64,000 nucleotides of DNA from Streptomyces sp. AM 4-1-1 (GTDB taxonomy: Bacteria; Actinomycetota; Actinomycetes; Streptomycetales; Streptomycetaceae), in assembly GCF_029167625.1 (NCBI RefSeq), contig NZ_CP119145.1, forward strand, positions 4,898,001 through 4,962,000, given 5' to 3'. This document shows positions 62,530 to 64,000 of the stretch, one piece after another. The notes under the pieces were generated by a model, which worked only from the letters and a program-made list of their open reading frames with translations, searched no databases and was not told where the DNA came from. A program made the position numbers and the translations under genes. Within the stretch, counting starts at the first letter, position 1, and the number at the start of each line of letters is the position of its first letter.

Positions 62530-62571
62530 GGCTACGGCTACGGCTACGGCTACGGCTACGGCTACGGCTAC
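62530..62571. repeat. Hexanucleotide repeat (seven GGCTAC units) between xseA and xseB
   Basis: Seven exact GGCTAC units (GTAGCC on the minus strand) are followed by one variant. The tract lies in the spacer upstream of xseB and touches the predicted -35 position of its promoter. It is followed by an 11-bp hairpin (62590-62600 with 62613-62623) that may terminate xseA. Confidence 0.95.
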
Positions 62572-62654
62572 GGCTTCCGCTTCACGCCCGGCGCGCGGCC
62601 GTGGCCCGGCCCGGCCGCGCGCCCACGGTCGGCGCCCAGCGTGCGTGACGTGAC

Positions 62655-63878
62655 TCACTCGTCCGCCCGCTCACCCACCCGTACCGTGAACTCGCCCTCC
62701 GCGACCCTCGCCCGCAGCGCGTCGCCCGCCGCCCCGGCGTCCCCGGGGGAGCGCACCACATGCCCGTCCGCCCGCTGGAGCACCGCGTACCCCCGCTCCA
62801 GCGTCGCGGCGGGCGACAGCGCGACCACGCGGGCCCGGGTGTGCGCCAGTTCGGAGTCGGCGCGGTCCAGCAGATGACCCAGCACCCGTCGGCTCCGCCC
62901 GATCAGCGCGTCGACCTCGGAGGCGCGCTCGTCCACCAGCCGGTGCGGACGCTCCATCGACGGCCGCCCCAGCGCGTGCGCCAGGCCGCGCTCCTCCCGG
63001 TCGAGCAGCCCTCGTACCGCCCGGAGCGCTCGGTCGCGCAGTTGCTGGACCCGAGCCAGCTCCTCACCCACGTCGGGGACGACCTTCTTCGCCGCGTCCG
63101 TGGGGGTCGACGCCCGCAGATCCGCCACCAGGTCGAGCAGGGGAGTGTCCGGTTCGTGCCCGATCGCGGACACGACCGGGGTGCGGCACGCCGCCACCGT
63201 ACGGATCAGCTCCTCGTCCGAGAACGGCAGCAGGTCCTCCACACTGCCCCCGCCGCGCGCCACGATGATCACGTCGACCTCGGGCAGCCCGTCCAGTTCC
63301 CTGACCGCCGATACCACCTGGTCGACGGCGTGGACGCCCTGCACCGCCGTGTTGCGCACCTCGAAGCGGACCGCGGGCCACCGCCGTCGCGCGTTCTCCA
63401 GCACGTCACGCTCGGCCGCCGACGCCCGGCCGCAGACCAGACCGATCAACTGCGGGAGGAACGGCAGCGGTTTCCTGCGCTCCGGCGCGAACAGCCCCTC
63501 CCCGGTCAGGGACTTCTTCAGCTGCTCCAGCCGGACGAGCAGTTCACCGATCCCGACCGGCCGTATCTCCGTCGCCCGCAGGGACAACTGCCCACGCGGC
63601 CCGTACCACTCGGGCTTCGCCAGGACGACGACCCGCGCCCCCTCCGACACCACATCCGCGATCCGGTCGAAGACCTGCCGGAAACACGTCACACCCACCG
63701 AGATGTCCTGCGAGGGATCGCGCAACGTGAGGAAGACGACCCCGGCGCCCGGCCGCCGGGACAACTGGGTGATCTGTCCCTCGACCCAGACCGCGCCGAG
63801 CCGGTCGATCCATCCGCCGATGAGCCGCGACACCTCGCCGACGGGCAGCGGTGCTTCCGCGGACGTGTTGAGAGCCAT
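62655..63878 (-). CDS. xseA: Exodeoxyribonuclease VII large subunit XseA
   Basis: The 407-residue catalytic subunit has an N-terminal OB fold (about 10-115; [20 protein letters not shown] as [11 protein letters not shown] and [10 protein letters not shown]) and a catalytic domain with [38 protein letters not shown] (in part [13 protein letters not shown]) and [14 protein letters not shown] long coiled coil leads to the C-terminal [10 protein letters not shown]. The ATG at 63878 ([17 protein letters not shown]) matches family length. Upstream to the window end no further gene is visible. Confidence 0.94.
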   Translation of the reverse strand: MALNTSAEAPLPVGEVSRLIGGWIDRLGAVWVEGQITQLSRRPGAGVVFLTLRDPSQDISVGVTCFRQVFDRIADVVSEGARVVVLAKPEWYGPRGQLSLRATEIRPVGIGELLVRLEQLKKSLTGEGLFAPERRKPLPFLPQLIGLVCGRASAAERDVLENARRRWPAVRFEVRNTAVQGVHAVDQVVSAVRELDGLPEVDVIIVARGGGSVEDLLPFSDEELIRTVAACRTPVVSAIGHEPDTPLLDLVADLRASTPTDAAKKVVPDVGEELARVQQLRDRALRAVRGLLDREERGLAHALGRPSMERPHRLVDERASEVDALIGRSRRVLGHLLDRADSELAHTRARVVALSPAATLERGYAVLQRADGHVVRSPGDAGAAGDALRARVAEGEFTVRVGERADE

Positions 63879-64000
63879 GCGGTCGAGCGTATCCGCCGCC
63901 ACGGACACCGAGGCGGTACGCGCGGTCGGGCGCCCGCTCCCGGCATCCGCTCCCGCGCTCGCACCCTTGGCCCGTCGCCCTCCCGGACGTCCTCCGCGTC

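Noticed and set aside
62512..62877. Plus-strand frame starting with repeated Gly-Tyr encoded by the GGCTAC tract
   Set aside because: It runs antisense through xseA with shadow-like composition after the repeats; no ribosome binding site.

Overview
This window looks like a chromosomal stretch of a Streptomyces-type actinomycete. GC content is very high, third codon positions are almost always G or C, GTG starts are common, and several genes belong to Streptomyces-typical families: WhiB-like, DUF1707, DUF4245, DUF402, SpoIIE/PP2C phosphatase, AhpCD-OxyR, and a GH18 chitinase with a DasR-like operator. From memory, not checked, the order from about 30 kb onward (aldo/keto reductase, isoprenyl synthase, PhoH, SLT protein, ahpD-ahpC/oxyR, PBP, two fumarases, wblI-like, glpX, xseB-xseA) resembles a core S. 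coelicolor region. I saw no phage, transposase, tRNA, rRNA or CRISPR.

0-4.2 kb: the 5' part of a class I aminotransferase, a secreted serine protease, an array of five hairpin-forming ~34-bp repeats, and small stress or membrane genes (DUF1206, CsbD, hydrophobic peptide). 4.2-11.6 kb: a divergent catabolic locus. N-acyl-D-amino-acid deacylase and D-amino-acid deaminase run leftward. PfkB kinase, IclR regulator, RidA and a GntP-family permease run rightward, with a palindrome between the two arms. Together they suggest uptake, deacylation and deamination of D-amino acids or their N-acyl forms. 11.7-13.7 kb: chitinase.

14.2-29.4 kb: a complete Tad/Flp (type IVb) pilus locus. It holds an unknown zinc-ribbon protein, CpaB, CpaE/TadZ, two TadE-like pseudopilins, CpaF/TadA, TadB, TadC, a NarL-type two-component pair, the Flp pilin, a TadG-like protein with a probable frameshift at its start, a lipoprotein and an OmpA-domain protein. 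It ends with a PIG-V-like membrane enzyme, DUF192 and the prepilin peptidase. Several genes carry in-frame tandem repeats; in the second TadE they lengthen the prepilin leader right up to the cleavage glycine.

29.7-64 kb: a probable small RNA with a C7 loop, aldo/keto reductase, short isoprenyl synthase, PhoH/PIN ATPase, SLT protein, AI-2E-type transporter, AhpD/AhpC divergent from OxyR, a PadR-ABC transporter operon with a strong palindromic operator, an SPFH protein with a ribbon-helix-helix partner, a bifunctional PBP, a SpoIIE-type phosphatase, DUF402, FumC, a secreted SGNH esterase with ricin-like domain, M18 aminopeptidase, class I fumarase, DUF1707, WhiB-like, GlpX, DUF4245, nitroreductase, and xseB/xseA. 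Two tandem-repeat tracts flank xseB.

Seven genes have a TANNNT-type (once CATAAT) hexamer placed 6-7 nt before the start codon, the expected geometry of leaderless transcripts, which helped choose starts. Functions are read from motifs by eye; no database search was possible.
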